Below are positions 53,473-61,651 of a DNA stretch of 64,000 nt, piece by piece. This DNA comes from CAWIKY01 sp963836905. GTDB lineage: Bacteria; Pseudomonadota; Alphaproteobacteria; Caulobacterales; Hyphomonadaceae. The DNA lies in assembly GCA_963836905.1 (NCBI GenBank), contig CAWIKY010000003.1, positions 62,001 to 126,000 on the forward strand. Direction: 5' to 3'. Under the pieces are notes generated by a model that was not told where the DNA came from, ran no database searches, and worked only from the letters and a program-made list of their open reading frames with translations. The stretch's first letter is position 1; each line of letters opens with the position of its first letter. The translations under genes were made by a program, and so were the position numbers.

Positions 53473-53966
53473 GCCGCGCCGGTCGGCAAACCTGTTTCAG
53501 GATCGCGTACATCCCGCGCAATCGTATCGAGCACGCCGTTGACGAAGCCCGGCTCAGATCCTTCGAAGAATGCGTGGGCGAGCCCGACATATTCCTCGAT
53601 TATGACGCCCGGCTTCAGTTCGATCCGCATCATCAGTTCGGACACGCCGCACCGAAGGATTGCGCGGCTGGTGGCGTCGAGCCTGGTAATCTTCCAGCCA
53701 GATGCCAGCCGTTTGACAATAGCCGCATCAATGGCGGCCTGATTATCCACCACGCCATTGACGACCGAGGCAAAGATATCCGGGTCGGCGTCTTCAATCG
53801 GTTCAGCGTCGGAACCGAGCCCCATCCGGTCCTCCATGAAGTCGCGGATGACGGATTTGGCACTCTGACCTGTGGCTTCAAGCTGGAAAACAGCTTGCAC
53901 GGCCGCCAGACGCGCGCCTGAGCGCCGCAATCTGCGAATTTCAAAAGGCAGCGTCTGTTTGCTCAT
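53469..53966 (-). CDS. nusB: Transcription antitermination factor NusB
   Basis: A 165-residue all-helical NusB protein that, with NusE, loads on boxA of rRNA leader transcripts. It shows RRSGARLAAVQAVFQLEATG near the start and IDAAIVKRLASGWKITRLDATSRAILRCGVSEL-type core, then EYVGLAHAFFEGSEPGFVNGVLD. ATG 53966 overlaps the ribH stop as ATGA. The upstream in-frame residues are not family-like. Confidence 0.92.
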   Translation of the reverse strand: MSKQTLPFEIRRLRRSGARLAAVQAVFQLEATGQSAKSVIRDFMEDRMGLGSDAEPIEDADPDIFASVVNGVVDNQAAIDAAIVKRLASGWKITRLDATSRAILRCGVSELMMRIELKPGVIIEEYVGLAHAFFEGSEPGFVNGVLDTIARDVRDPETGLPTGAA

Positions 53967-54394
53967 CCCAGCAGCAATTCCTTTCTGAGCGTGCACATGC
54001 GCAGCGCTGCGATGGCCGCATCACGGCCCTTATTCCCTTGCGTGCGGTCTGCGCGCTTCATGGCCTGTTCCATTGTCTCCACGGTCAGCACACCAAAGCC
54101 AACAGCCAGCCTGCGTTCGAACGACAGGGACATCAGCCCGCGTGCCGTTTCTCCGCACACATAGTCATAATGGGTCGTTTCGCCACGGATAACGCAGCCG
54201 AGACCGATATAGGCATCAAAGCGACCACTATCGGCTGCCATGGCGATTGCCCCCGGAATTTCGAAAGCGCCCGGGACCTCTATCAGCGACGCGTCCACGC
54301 CCTGCGCCTTCAATTCGGCGTGGGCACCGGCTTCGAGTTCTTTGGCAATATCCGCGTAATAGCGGGAAGTGACGATGAGGACACGTGCGCTCAT
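53963..54394 (-). CDS. ribH: 6,7-dimethyl-8-ribityllumazine synthase
   Basis: Lumazine synthase, 143 residues, condensing the RibB and RibD products. It has EVPGAFEIPGAIAMAA, GLGCVIRGETTHYDYVCGET with the catalytic histidine, and GFGVLTVETMEQAMKRA. It forms the icosahedral or pentameric RibH assembly. The ATG overlaps ribBA and the stop overlaps nusB, both as ATGA. Confidence 0.95.
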   Translation of the reverse strand: MSARVLIVTSRYYADIAKELEAGAHAELKAQGVDASLIEVPGAFEIPGAIAMAADSGRFDAYIGLGCVIRGETTHYDYVCGETARGLMSLSFERRLAVGFGVLTVETMEQAMKRADRTQGNKGRDAAIAALRMCTLRKELLLG

Positions 54395-55749
54395 GAGGGA
54401 TCGTCCTTGGAAATCTGCTTCCAGCCATCAATGCTCAGTCCGTAACCGTCGAGCCCGACCAGCTTGGAAGGTTTGTGTGTAGACAGAAAAATTATCTTTC
54501 GGACGCCAAGATCTTTTAGAACCTGAGCACCCACGCCGTATTCCCGCAATGGCATGGTCGGATCCGGCGGCTGAGTCGAGGCCGCGCCAAGTCGTTCGGC
54601 AATCGCGTCGGGGCGCATGGTGTTGACGAGGACGACCACGCCAGGTGAGCGGCTCTCCTCGATTGTCTTCATGGCCTTGCGGATCAAGTCTGTCCGCCCG
54701 GACGAAGCGCCCAGAAGGTCTGTCATGACATCGGTGCGGTGAACCCTGACCAGAACGGGCTCGTCCGGGTTTATCTTGCCGCGAACCAGCGCGATGTGTT
54801 CGGCGCCGTCGAGCGTATTCTTGAAGACGATGGCCCGAAAGCCGGATGCATATTCGCTTTCGAACGCCGTCTCGATCCGTCTTTCCAGAAACCGGTCATG
54901 TCTGCGTCGATAGGCAATCAGATCGGCGATGGTTCCGATCTTGAGGTTATGACGCTGCGCAAATGCAACGAGATCCGGAAGCCGCGCCATGCTCCCGTCA
55001 TCATTCATGATCTCGCAGATAACACCGGCCGGATATAGACCCGCGAGACGCGAGATGTCGACAGCCGCTTCGGTGTGACCTGCGCGGACAAGCGCGCCGC
55101 CATCACGTGCAATCAACGGAAACACATGGCCGGGGGATACGATATCCGCGCTAGTCTTGCCGGGATCGATTGCAACGGCCACCGTCCGCGCACGATCATG
55201 CGCCGATATTCCGGTCGTGACGCCTTCTCTTGCTTCAATCGACACCGTGAAAGCCGTCGACATTGATTCGCGATTATTGCGGGTCATCGGTTCAAGATCG
55301 AGCGTTCGCGCCCGCTCGGCCGTCATGGCAAGGCAGATCAGACCACGGCCGTGCGTTGCCATGAAATTGACCGCATCGGGGGTGGCAAACTGGGCAGGAA
55401 TGATGAGGTCGCCCTCATTCTCGCGGTCTTCGGCATCGACCAGAATATACATCCGGCCATTGCGCGCATCCTCGATGATCTCCTCTATAGAAGAGATTGC
55501 GGACACGTCCGCGTCAGGGTCATTGGCATCCATCTGGTGGCTATCGCCCCCTTTTACTGCATCGTCGAAAAGATCGTGCCCAAGCCCCAGCCCCAGTTCA
55601 TTGTTCTTCGACAGAAGCTCGCTCAGCATCTTCTTCGGGATCGCGCCCGAGCTGAGCCAATACTGGATCGTCGAAGGCGTTTTCCCGATGGCACGCGCCA
55701 TCGGCCGGACTCCTCCAAAGGCAGAAACGATTGTCTGGACAGGGTTCAT
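54391..55749 (-). CDS. ribB: RibBA-type protein: HTH domain + active RibB + degenerate RibA
   Basis: A 452-residue protein with three parts. Residues about 9-46 (SAFGGVRPMARAIGKTPSTI onward) form a YdaS/Cro-like helix-turn-helix. Residues about 85-290 are 3,4-dihydroxy-2-butanone-4-phosphate synthase, with DAEDRENEGDLI, EAREGVTTGISAHDR, PGHVFPL and GHTEAAVD. The remainder aligns with GTP cyclohydrolase II but lacks its zinc cysteines: where RibA has ECLTGD...RCDCG, this has VMTDLLGASSGRTD. RibB should be active and RibA should not. The HTH is unusual and suggests control of its own operon. A perfect dyad lies 6 bases before the ATG. Confidence 0.85.
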   Translation of the reverse strand: MNPVQTIVSAFGGVRPMARAIGKTPSTIQYWLSSGAIPKKMLSELLSKNNELGLGLGHDLFDDAVKGGDSHQMDANDPDADVSAISSIEEIIEDARNGRMYILVDAEDRENEGDLIIPAQFATPDAVNFMATHGRGLICLAMTAERARTLDLEPMTRNNRESMSTAFTVSIEAREGVTTGISAHDRARTVAVAIDPGKTSADIVSPGHVFPLIARDGGALVRAGHTEAAVDISRLAGLYPAGVICEIMNDDGSMARLPDLVAFAQRHNLKIGTIADLIAYRRRHDRFLERRIETAFESEYASGFRAIVFKNTLDGAEHIALVRGKINPDEPVLVRVHRTDVMTDLLGASSGRTDLIRKAMKTIEESRSPGVVVLVNTMRPDAIAERLGAASTQPPDPTMPLREYGVGAQVLKDLGVRKIIFLSTHKPSKLVGLDGYGLSIDGWKQISKDDPS

Positions 55750-55755
55750 GCGTTT

Positions 55756-55776
55756 CCGTACGTATTTTTCGTACGG
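55756..55776. promoter_or_regulatory. Perfect dyad at the ribBA start
   Basis: CCGTACG (55756-55762) and CGTACGG (55770-55776) are perfect inverted repeats around a 7-base AT spacer. They fill the only real gap in this operon, between the ribE stop and the ribBA ATG. The start-proximal arm overlaps the GGAAA ribosome-binding region, so it could act as a DNA operator or as an RNA hairpin that hides it. No FMN riboswitch is seen. Confidence 0.55.
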
Positions 55777-55785
55777 GCCGTCAAG

Positions 55786-56400
55786 TCAGCCTGTGTTACG
55801 GAAGGCAAGTTGCCGCGCCACGTAACGGGCCAGCATGTCGGCTTCCAGATGAACCCGGTCTCCCGCTTGCAGCCGGTTCAAGTTCGTCTCCGACCAGGTA
55901 TGCGGAATGATCGCCAGCTCGAAATCGTCGTCATCGCAGATTTTCGCCACCGTAAGTGAAACGCCATCGACCGTAACAGAGCCTTTCTCGGCCAGCATGG
56001 GTTTCAGGTCTGCGGGCGGGCGCACCCGAATGCGATACCCTTCGCCTTCGGCAATAACGGAGATGATGTCTCCGAGGCCATCTACATGCCCGAAGACGAG
56101 GTGCCCGCCGAGTTCGTCGCCCAGGCGAAGCGACGGTTCCAGATTGACCATATCGCCGACAGCCAAATGCCCAAGACCGGTGCGCTGCAATGTTTCCGGC
56201 ACGGCATCGACGCTCCAGCGCGCCAGTTCGCCCGATGTGTCACTCCGCGTAACTGTCAGACAGACGCCGGAATGGCTGACCGACGCACCGGTCGAAACAT
56301 CTTCGACGCGCAATGGGCCTTCAAAACGCAGACTGGCACCGCCGTCATGATCGCGTCTTTCGAGCAATCGCCCGGTGGCGCATATGAGTCCGGTAAACAT
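55786..56400 (-). CDS. ribE: Riboflavin synthase alpha subunit
   Basis: Riboflavin synthase, 204 residues, dismutating two lumazines to riboflavin. The two homologous barrels are visible: MFTGLICATGRL with SHSGVCLTV in the N-half and HLVFGHVDGLG with TVDGVSLTVAKI in the C-half. ATG 56400 overlaps the ribD stop (TGATG). Residues in frame upstream of this are not part of the family. Confidence 0.95.
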   Translation of the reverse strand: MFTGLICATGRLLERRDHDGGASLRFEGPLRVEDVSTGASVSHSGVCLTVTRSDTSGELARWSVDAVPETLQRTGLGHLAVGDMVNLEPSLRLGDELGGHLVFGHVDGLGDIISVIAEGEGYRIRVRPPADLKPMLAEKGSVTVDGVSLTVAKICDDDDFELAIIPHTWSETNLNRLQAGDRVHLEADMLARYVARQLAFRNTG

Positions 56401-57077
56401 CAATCCTGTCCTGTTCTGTAGCGTTCGTGCATATCCGGGCCGCAAGGGGCCAGCGCATACCGTTGCCAGATCGTTCGGTCGGCCAGCGATGCAAGGCCCA
56501 ACCCGCCGATTGCGGCCAATCCGTCGTCCCCGATCAGAAACGGAGCGCGAAACCATTCGATCCGCGAAACGAGCCCTGATACCAGATAGCTGGTTGCGGC
56601 AGCGCTTCCGCCCTCGATGAGGGTGCTTCCGATGCCTCTCTCTTTCAGAACGGTGTCCAGTGCAAAGAGCGAAACGCCGAAACCATGCTGTCCCGGCTCG
56701 ACCTCAATCACGTCCGCGCCCGCTTCGATCAGCCTGTCACGGCGGGTTTCCGGTGCGTCCGGGCCGCAAACGATAAGGCACCCGGGCTCTGGACCACTGA
56801 TGACACGTGCAGAGAGCGGCGTTCGCAGCCTCGTATCCAGCACAACGCGTAACGGATGCGGGACGCCCGGCTGATCCTCGATACGCGTTGTCAATGATGG
56901 ATCATCCGCAAGTACGGTATTTGCGCCGACCAGAATAGCGTCATGGCGGCTTCGCAGACCATGTCCCGCCTGCCGGGCCTCCACCGAGGTAATCCACTTG
57001 CTCTCACCAGTCGCCGTTGCGATTTTTCCGTCAAGCGATGTGGCCAGCTTCAAGGTATAGCGAGGGCCGACGGTCAT
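56400..57077 (-). CDS. RibD reductase domain only (deaminase domain absent)
   Basis: A 225-residue protein equal to the C-terminal reductase half of RibD: TLKLATSLDGKIATATGESK, SRHDAILVGANTVLADDPSLT, and a C-terminal STLIEGGSAAATSYL. Full RibD is about 360-380 residues and starts with a zinc deaminase (HAE...PCxxxGxTxPC), of which nothing is present. The ATG overlaps the nrdR stop as ATGA, so no room is left for it and truncation by frameshift is unlikely. The deaminase must be encoded elsewhere. Confidence 0.85.
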   Translation of the reverse strand: MTVGPRYTLKLATSLDGKIATATGESKWITSVEARQAGHGLRSRHDAILVGANTVLADDPSLTTRIEDQPGVPHPLRVVLDTRLRTPLSARVISGPEPGCLIVCGPDAPETRRDRLIEAGADVIEVEPGQHGFGVSLFALDTVLKERGIGSTLIEGGSAAATSYLVSGLVSRIEWFRAPFLIGDDGLAAIGGLGLASLADRTIWQRYALAPCGPDMHERYRTGQD

Positions 57078-57550
57078 TCGTCATCCTGACTGTCCCGGCT
57101 TTCCAGCCTGTTACTTTCGATGAACTTGGCGAAGTCCCCCGGATCGCGAAAGTCACGATACACCGACGCGTAACGCACATATCCGACTGGATCGAGCGTC
57201 GAGAGCGCCTTCATCACCAGCGCGCCGATATCCTGCGACCGCATTTCAGTTTCGCCAGAACTTTCAAGTTGGCGGACAATTCCCGATACCATCTGCTCGA
57301 TCCTGTCACGATCAACAGGGCGCTTGCGCATCGCTATCTCGATTGAACGTACCAGTTTTTCCCGTTCGAACGGCGTACGTTTGCCGTCCCGCTTGACGAT
57401 GAGAATTTCGCGGAGCTGGACCCGCTCGAAGGTCGTGAAGCGTCCGCCGCACGTATTACAGGAGCGGCGTCTGCGAACCGCTGCGTTTTCCTCGGCAGGG
57501 CGCGAATCCCTGACGGCCGTTTCAGGAGACCCGCAAAACGGACAGCGCAT
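57074..57550 (-). CDS. nrdR: Transcriptional repressor NrdR
   Basis: ATP/dATP-sensing repressor of ribonucleotide reductase genes, 158 residues. The N-terminal zinc ribbon is MRCPFCGSPETAVRDSRPAE with CNTCGGRFTTFE, followed by the ATP-cone (KRTPFEREKLVRSIEIAMRK). It sits between glyA and ribD, an arrangement frequent in alphaproteobacteria. Confidence 0.95.
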   Translation of the reverse strand: MRCPFCGSPETAVRDSRPAEENAAVRRRRSCNTCGGRFTTFERVQLREILIVKRDGKRTPFEREKLVRSIEIAMRKRPVDRDRIEQMVSGIVRQLESSGETEMRSQDIGALVMKALSTLDPVGYVRYASVYRDFRDPGDFAKFIESNRLESRDSQDDE

Positions 57551-57555
57551 ACCGG

Positions 57556-58866
57556 TCAGCCACCCTGACCGTTTGGATAGATCGGAAACCGCGCTGTCAG
57601 AGCACGTACCTCCTCCGCCACATCCCGTTCGATCTTGCTTGTGTCTCCGCCTGCAGCAAGAGCATCCACAATACGACCGATCCAGGTCCCGACCTGCTTG
57701 AATTCAGCTTCCTTGAAGCCGCGTGTCGTTGCCGCCGGAGATCCCACACGGACACCGGACGTAATGGCAGGCGCCTCGGGATCGAACGGAACACCGTTCT
57801 TGTTGCAAGTCATCAAGGCGCGCTCCAGCGCTTCCTCGGTGGCATTTCCCTTCACACCCTTTGGACGCAGGTCGATCAACGCCAGGTGCAAATCCGTGCC
57901 GCCAGAAACCACATCAAGGCCGCTTTCAATTACAGCTGCCGCCATAGCCCTGGCATTCGCCACGACCTGATGGGCATACTGCTTGAACTCCGGCTCCAAG
58001 GCTTCGCCGAACGCGACGGCCTTCGCCGCGATTACATGCATCAGAGGACCGCCCTGCAGGCCCGGAAACACAGCGGAACGTATCTTCTTGTGCAGCTTTT
58101 CATCGTTGGTGAGGATCAGGCCGCCCCGTGGCCCTCGCAACGTCTTGTGGGTTGTCGTTGTGACCACATCGGCGAAAGGCACCGGATTCGGGTACGCACC
58201 GGTCGCGGCAAGCCCGGAGAAATGTGCCATATCGACCATGAAGACCGCGCCGACCTCGTCTGCGATTTCGCGGAAGCAGGCAAAATCGATGACGCGCGAA
58301 TAGGCCGAACCGCCTGCAACGATGATTTTCGGCCGATGCTCGAGCGCCTGCTTGCGGACATGGTCATAATCTATGAGGCAGGTGTCTCGATCAACGCCGT
58401 AATGCACTGCATTGAACCATTTGCCGGATTGATTGACCGGCGATCCATGGGTTAGGTGACCGCCTTCCGCGAGGCTCATGCCAAGAAAAGTGTCGCCCGG
58501 CTTCATTACAGCCATGAAAACAGCCTGGTTGGCCTGACTGCCGGAATGGGGCTGAACGTTCGCGAATAAAGCGCCATAAAGCGCTTTCGCGCGCTCGATC
58601 GCGATCGTCTCGATCTCGTCGACATACTCGCAACCGCCATAATAACGCTTTCCGGGATACCCTTCGGCGTATTTGTTGGTCAGCACAGATCCCTGAGCCT
58701 CCAGCACGGCGGCCGAGACAATATTCTCGGAGGCGATCAGTTCGATCTGGCTGGCCTGACGCTCGCTTTCCTTTCTGATCCATCCCGCAATATCTGCATC
58801 ACCATCGCGAAGCGAACGGGTAAAAAAGGGGGAAGTGGAGAGACGATCTGCCAGCAAAGTCGACAT
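57556..58866 (-). CDS. glyA: Serine hydroxymethyltransferase
   Basis: PLP enzyme, 436 residues, interconverting serine and glycine with tetrahydrofolate. It has IELIASENIVSAAVLEAQGS, the YAEGYPGKRYYGGCE segment, and the PLP lysine motif VVTTTTHKTLRGPRGG (about residue 240). The length is normal. It leads the glyA-nrdR-rib operon and is divergent from mucR. Confidence 0.96.
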   Translation of the reverse strand: MSTLLADRLSTSPFFTRSLRDGDADIAGWIRKESERQASQIELIASENIVSAAVLEAQGSVLTNKYAEGYPGKRYYGGCEYVDEIETIAIERAKALYGALFANVQPHSGSQANQAVFMAVMKPGDTFLGMSLAEGGHLTHGSPVNQSGKWFNAVHYGVDRDTCLIDYDHVRKQALEHRPKIIVAGGSAYSRVIDFACFREIADEVGAVFMVDMAHFSGLAATGAYPNPVPFADVVTTTTHKTLRGPRGGLILTNDEKLHKKIRSAVFPGLQGGPLMHVIAAKAVAFGEALEPEFKQYAHQVVANARAMAAAVIESGLDVVSGGTDLHLALIDLRPKGVKGNATEEALERALMTCNKNGVPFDPEAPAITSGVRVGSPAATTRGFKEAEFKQVGTWIGRIVDALAAGGDTSKIERDVAEEVRALTARFPIYPNGQGG

Positions 58867-58980
58867 GGCGTTTTCCTCGGTTTGAAAAGCGATTTTCTAG
58901 CGATAACGCTGGAAGTGTGCAACTCGCATGATGTTAGCCCTTTCCAAGTATCGCTCTTCGCGTTTATTATGTTTCGACGG

Positions 58981-58998
58981 AGTTATATGTTGATAACT
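58981..58998. promoter_or_regulatory. AGTTAT-N6-ATAACT dyad upstream of mucR
   Basis: A perfect 6-bp inverted repeat in an AT-rich 183-base divergent region between glyA and mucR, 51 bases before the mucR ATG. MucR/Ros proteins bind AT-rich targets and often repress themselves, so this may be an auto-operator. Confidence 0.4.
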
Positions 58999-59049
58999 TC
59001 AACCGAATGTGGCCATTACGTTCTAGCAAAACAACGAATAGAGGCACTA

Positions 59050-59481
59050 ATGAGTAATTCCGGCGCGCAGGCAATCTTGGAGCCCGATGAGATCATGCGG
59101 ATGTCGACGGACATCGTATGCTCGTTCGTTTCGAATAATCCGGTTCCATCTGACGCGTTACCTGAACTCATGCGCTCGGTTCATGCAACAATCGACAGAT
59201 TGTCGAGGCCAGAAAGTGACCCGATAGCAGAACGGCCCAAACCTGCGGTGCCAATCAGCCGTTCGATCACGGATGATCACATCATCTGTCTCGAAGATGG
59301 CAAGAAACTGAAGATGCTGAAACGTTATCTGCGCTCGCACTACGGTTTGACGCCCGACGACTATCGCCGCCGGTGGGGGCTTCCTTCCGACTATCCTATG
59401 GTTGCGCCAAGCTATACCAAGAAACGGTCCGAGTTTGCCAAGAAGATCGGACTGGGCAAAGGCAATACCCGCTCGGGCTAA
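59050..59481 (+). CDS. MucR/Ros family transcriptional regulator
   Basis: A 143-residue regulator. The C-terminal half is Ros/MucR: ICLEDGKKLKMLKRYLRSHY, then LTPDDYRRRWGLPSDYPMVA and GLGKGN. The Ros zinc site is CX2CX9HX3-4H. Here the second Cys is Asp, as in MucR, and the first His is Tyr (KRYL for KRHL), so zinc binding is doubtful. The N-terminal half is a helical oligomerisation region. MucR proteins silence AT-rich genes in alphaproteobacteria. ATG 59050 follows GAGGC. Confidence 0.85.
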   Translation: MSNSGAQAILEPDEIMRMSTDIVCSFVSNNPVPSDALPELMRSVHATIDRLSRPESDPIAERPKPAVPISRSITDDHIICLEDGKKLKMLKRYLRSHYGLTPDDYRRRWGLPSDYPMVAPSYTKKRSEFAKKIGLGKGNTRSG

Positions 59482-59505
59482 AAGCCGCACCGACGTTCAG
59501 CGAAC

Positions 59506-59536
59506 AAGGCCGTTTCTAGATGAAGCGGCCTTTTTT
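59506..59536 (+). terminator. Rho-independent terminator of mucR
   Basis: AAGGCCG and CGGCCTT form a 7-bp stem around 13 bases, followed by a T6 run. It lies 24 bases after the mucR stop and overlaps the 3' end of the convergent DUF6898 gene, whose stop codon sits in the loop. Confidence 0.82.
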
Positions 59537-59776
59537 ACGTCCCGCTTCGTTTTCATCGGCAGGGCCGCCTTGTGCAAGTCGGTACCGGAGCTTCTGGCGC
59601 GCCAGCCTTTCGATATCGCTCCGTCTTGCTGACAGGGGGACTGCGAACCTCACCTCGACCCCGGTGCCAGCATCTATGGCGGCGACCGATACAAACTGTC
59701 CGACCGTCGTAAATTCGAGATAGATGTCTCCCCCAGCCGAAGCGCGGGGTGCGCGCTCCGGTTTCTCAGGCGGCAT
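59516..59776 (-). CDS. DUF6898-like small protein downstream of hemA
   Basis: An 86-residue protein starting MPPEKPERAPRASAGGDIYL and containing YLEFTTVGQFVSVAAIDAGTGVEV-type beta strands and a basic helix (SDIERLARQKLRYRL). I match it to DUF6898, a small alphaproteobacterial family of unknown function found next to hemA. ATG 59776 lies within the last codons of hemA (11-base overlap), so translation is coupled. Confidence 0.7.
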   Translation of the reverse strand: MPPEKPERAPRASAGGDIYLEFTTVGQFVSVAAIDAGTGVEVRFAVPLSARRSDIERLARQKLRYRLAQGGPADENEAGRKKGRFI

Positions 59777-60983
59777 TTTCCAGACCGAGTTGCTTCCAGA
59801 CAGCAAGGATGGCTGCAATCAGATCGTCCATCATGGCCTCCGTGTGGACCGGCGAGGGCGTGAAGCGCAGCCGTTCGGTGCCCTTCGGAACCGTGGGATA
59901 ATTGATTGGCTGCACATAGAAACCGAAGTCGAACAGCAAGGTGTCAGACAAGGCTTTGCATCTTTCAGGGTCGCCAACCAGCAACGGAACGATGTGCGTT
60001 TCCGATGGCATCACCGGGAGCCCGACAGCTTCAAACTTCGCCTTCAGCAGCGCCGCCTTCTCCTGATGGGTTGCCCGCAATTGGCGACCCTTGTCAGATC
60101 GAAGTATGCGCACGCTTTCCAGCGCGCCAGCAGCCATGACAGGGCAGGTCGAGGTGGTGAAGATGAAACCGGGCGCCATGGACCTTATCGCATCGACGAC
60201 CGTTGCATTGGCAGCAATATATCCGCCCATAACGCCAAATCCCTTGGCGAGCGTTCCTTCGATGATATCGATTCTGTCAGACAGGCCGCGCTGCTCGGCA
60301 ACCCCGGCCCCGTTATGGCCATAAAGCCCCACAGCGTGAACCTCGTCGATGTAAGTCAGCGCATCGAATTCTTCGGCCAGATCGCAGAAATCGGCGATGG
60401 GCGCAATGTCACCATCCATCGAATAGACAGATTCAAAAGCGATGACCTTGGGCGCCTGTGGATCGTCGTTTTCGATCAGTGCACGCAGATGATCCACGTC
60501 ATTATGACGGAAGATGCGCCTTTCGCAGTTGGCCTTGCGGATACCGTCGATCATGGAGGCGTGATTGAGGGCATCGGAGTAGATGATGAGACCGGGCAGG
60601 ATACGCGCCAGCGTCGAGAGCGTGGCTTCGTTGGCGACATAGCCGGATGTGAACAGCAATGCTCCGCTCTTGCCATGCAGATCGGCAAGTTCGCGCTCGA
60701 GATCGACATGTACACGGGTCGTGCCTGAAATGTTGCGCGTACCACCCGAACCCGCACCAAAACTGTCTATGGCAGTATGCATGGCGCCGATGACCTGATC
60801 GTCCTGGCCCATGCCAAGATAGTCGTTGGAGCACCAGACGATGATATCGCGTTCACCATGTTCAAAACGGGCGGTCGCATGCGGAAAATTCCCGCGATGT
60901 CGCTTCAGATCGACAAACACCCGATAACGGCCCTCGGACCTGATATCGTTAAGTGCTTTCTCGAACGCTGCGAGGTGTCTCAT
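59766..60983 (-). CDS. hemA: 5-aminolevulinate synthase
   Basis: PLP enzyme, 405 residues, condensing glycine and succinyl-CoA in the C4 haem pathway typical of alphaproteobacteria. It has CSNDYLGMGQDDQVIGAMH, GSGGTRNISGTTRVHVDLE, ESVYSMDGDIAPIADFCDLA, DEVHAVGLYG and the PLP lysine in IEGTLAKGFGVMGGY. ATG 60983 gives the family N-terminus; ten upstream residues in frame are dropped. ALA made here supplies the haem used by the ccm genes. Confidence 0.96.
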   Translation of the reverse strand: MRHLAAFEKALNDIRSEGRYRVFVDLKRHRGNFPHATARFEHGERDIIVWCSNDYLGMGQDDQVIGAMHTAIDSFGAGSGGTRNISGTTRVHVDLERELADLHGKSGALLFTSGYVANEATLSTLARILPGLIIYSDALNHASMIDGIRKANCERRIFRHNDVDHLRALIENDDPQAPKVIAFESVYSMDGDIAPIADFCDLAEEFDALTYIDEVHAVGLYGHNGAGVAEQRGLSDRIDIIEGTLAKGFGVMGGYIAANATVVDAIRSMAPGFIFTTSTCPVMAAGALESVRILRSDKGRQLRATHQEKAALLKAKFEAVGLPVMPSETHIVPLLVGDPERCKALSDTLLFDFGFYVQPINYPTVPKGTERLRFTPSPVHTEAMMDDLIAAILAVWKQLGLENAA

Positions 60984-61053
60984 GATCCGGGAACTCCACC
61001 CACTTTGCTGCACACTGCAGGACCTACAAGATAGGCGGGATGTCCGTAAACTG

Positions 61054-61094
61054 AAAAAGGCCGTATCGCCGCATGTCAGCGATACGGCCTTTCC
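61054..61094 (-). terminator. Rho-independent terminator of the marR-type gene
   Basis: AAAGGCCGTATCGC (61056-61069) pairs perfectly with GCGATACGGCCTTT (61079-61092) over 14 bp. On the minus strand the stem is followed by a T run. It ends the marR-type gene and separates it from hemA. Confidence 0.88.
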
Positions 61095-61117
61095 CCGTAT
61101 TTATGTAATTCTCGAGA

Positions 61118-61651
61118 CTACATCCGGTAGCGGATCTGGTCCGACCAGAACCGCTCGAGCCGGGTCGCGGTCTTGTTGAAGTGCGAAAGATCGTCAGGAC
61201 GGACACTGGCCGTTGGTTCCAGCGCATTGGCATGACGTTCGAAAAGGTCGCTCACCCGGTCCCGGATGTCATGACCCGCCTTGGTCAGCTTTAGCCGGAC
61301 GGTGCGACGATCATCATCACTACGCGTCTGGATAAGGAAGCCGGCTTCCTGCAGCTTCTTCACGTTGTAGGACATGCTCGTACCGGCAAAGGCACCCCGG
61401 GCCCGAAGGGCGCTTGCGGGCGTTTCGCCATCCCCGATTTCATAGAGCAGGAGCGCCTGAACGCCCGTGAGCGAACGCTCGCCGCACCGCTCCAGGTCAT
61501 CCTTGACCACGTCGTGCAGGCGTCTGTGCACCTGCTCGAGCAAAGTCAGGCTCTTGAGAAATGTCTCTCCTACTGATTCTGTGCCACCGTCAGTCAGGCT
61601 TCTTGCCTTCATCATCATTTTGATCACCCGTGGTTTTTTGTTTATTTTCAT
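61118..61651 (-). CDS. MarR-family winged-helix regulator (LdtR-like)
   Basis: A 177-residue regulator with a MarR winged helix: LLYEIGDGETPASALRARGA (recognition region), TSMSYNVKKLQEAGFL and the wing RSDDDRRTVRLKLTKAG. The pattern recalls LdtR-type regulators of Hyphomicrobiales. The N-terminus is uncertain: ATG 61651 has GAAGG almost touching it, and ATGs at 61618-61612 are alternatives. Two direct repeats GCTAAG, 11 bases apart, lie upstream (61670-61686). Its targets are unknown. Confidence 0.82.
   Translation of the reverse strand: MKINKKPRVIKMMMKARSLTDGGTESVGETFLKSLTLLEQVHRRLHDVVKDDLERCGERSLTGVQALLLYEIGDGETPASALRARGAFAGTSMSYNVKKLQEAGFLIQTRSDDDRRTVRLKLTKAGHDIRDRVSDLFERHANALEPTASVRPDDLSHFNKTATRLERFWSDQIRYRM

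Noticed and set aside
54391..57600. FMN riboswitch in the riboflavin operon
   Set aside because: I looked upstream of nrdR, ribD, ribE and ribBA. The junctions are too short or overlapping, and no RFN-element conserved blocks were seen.
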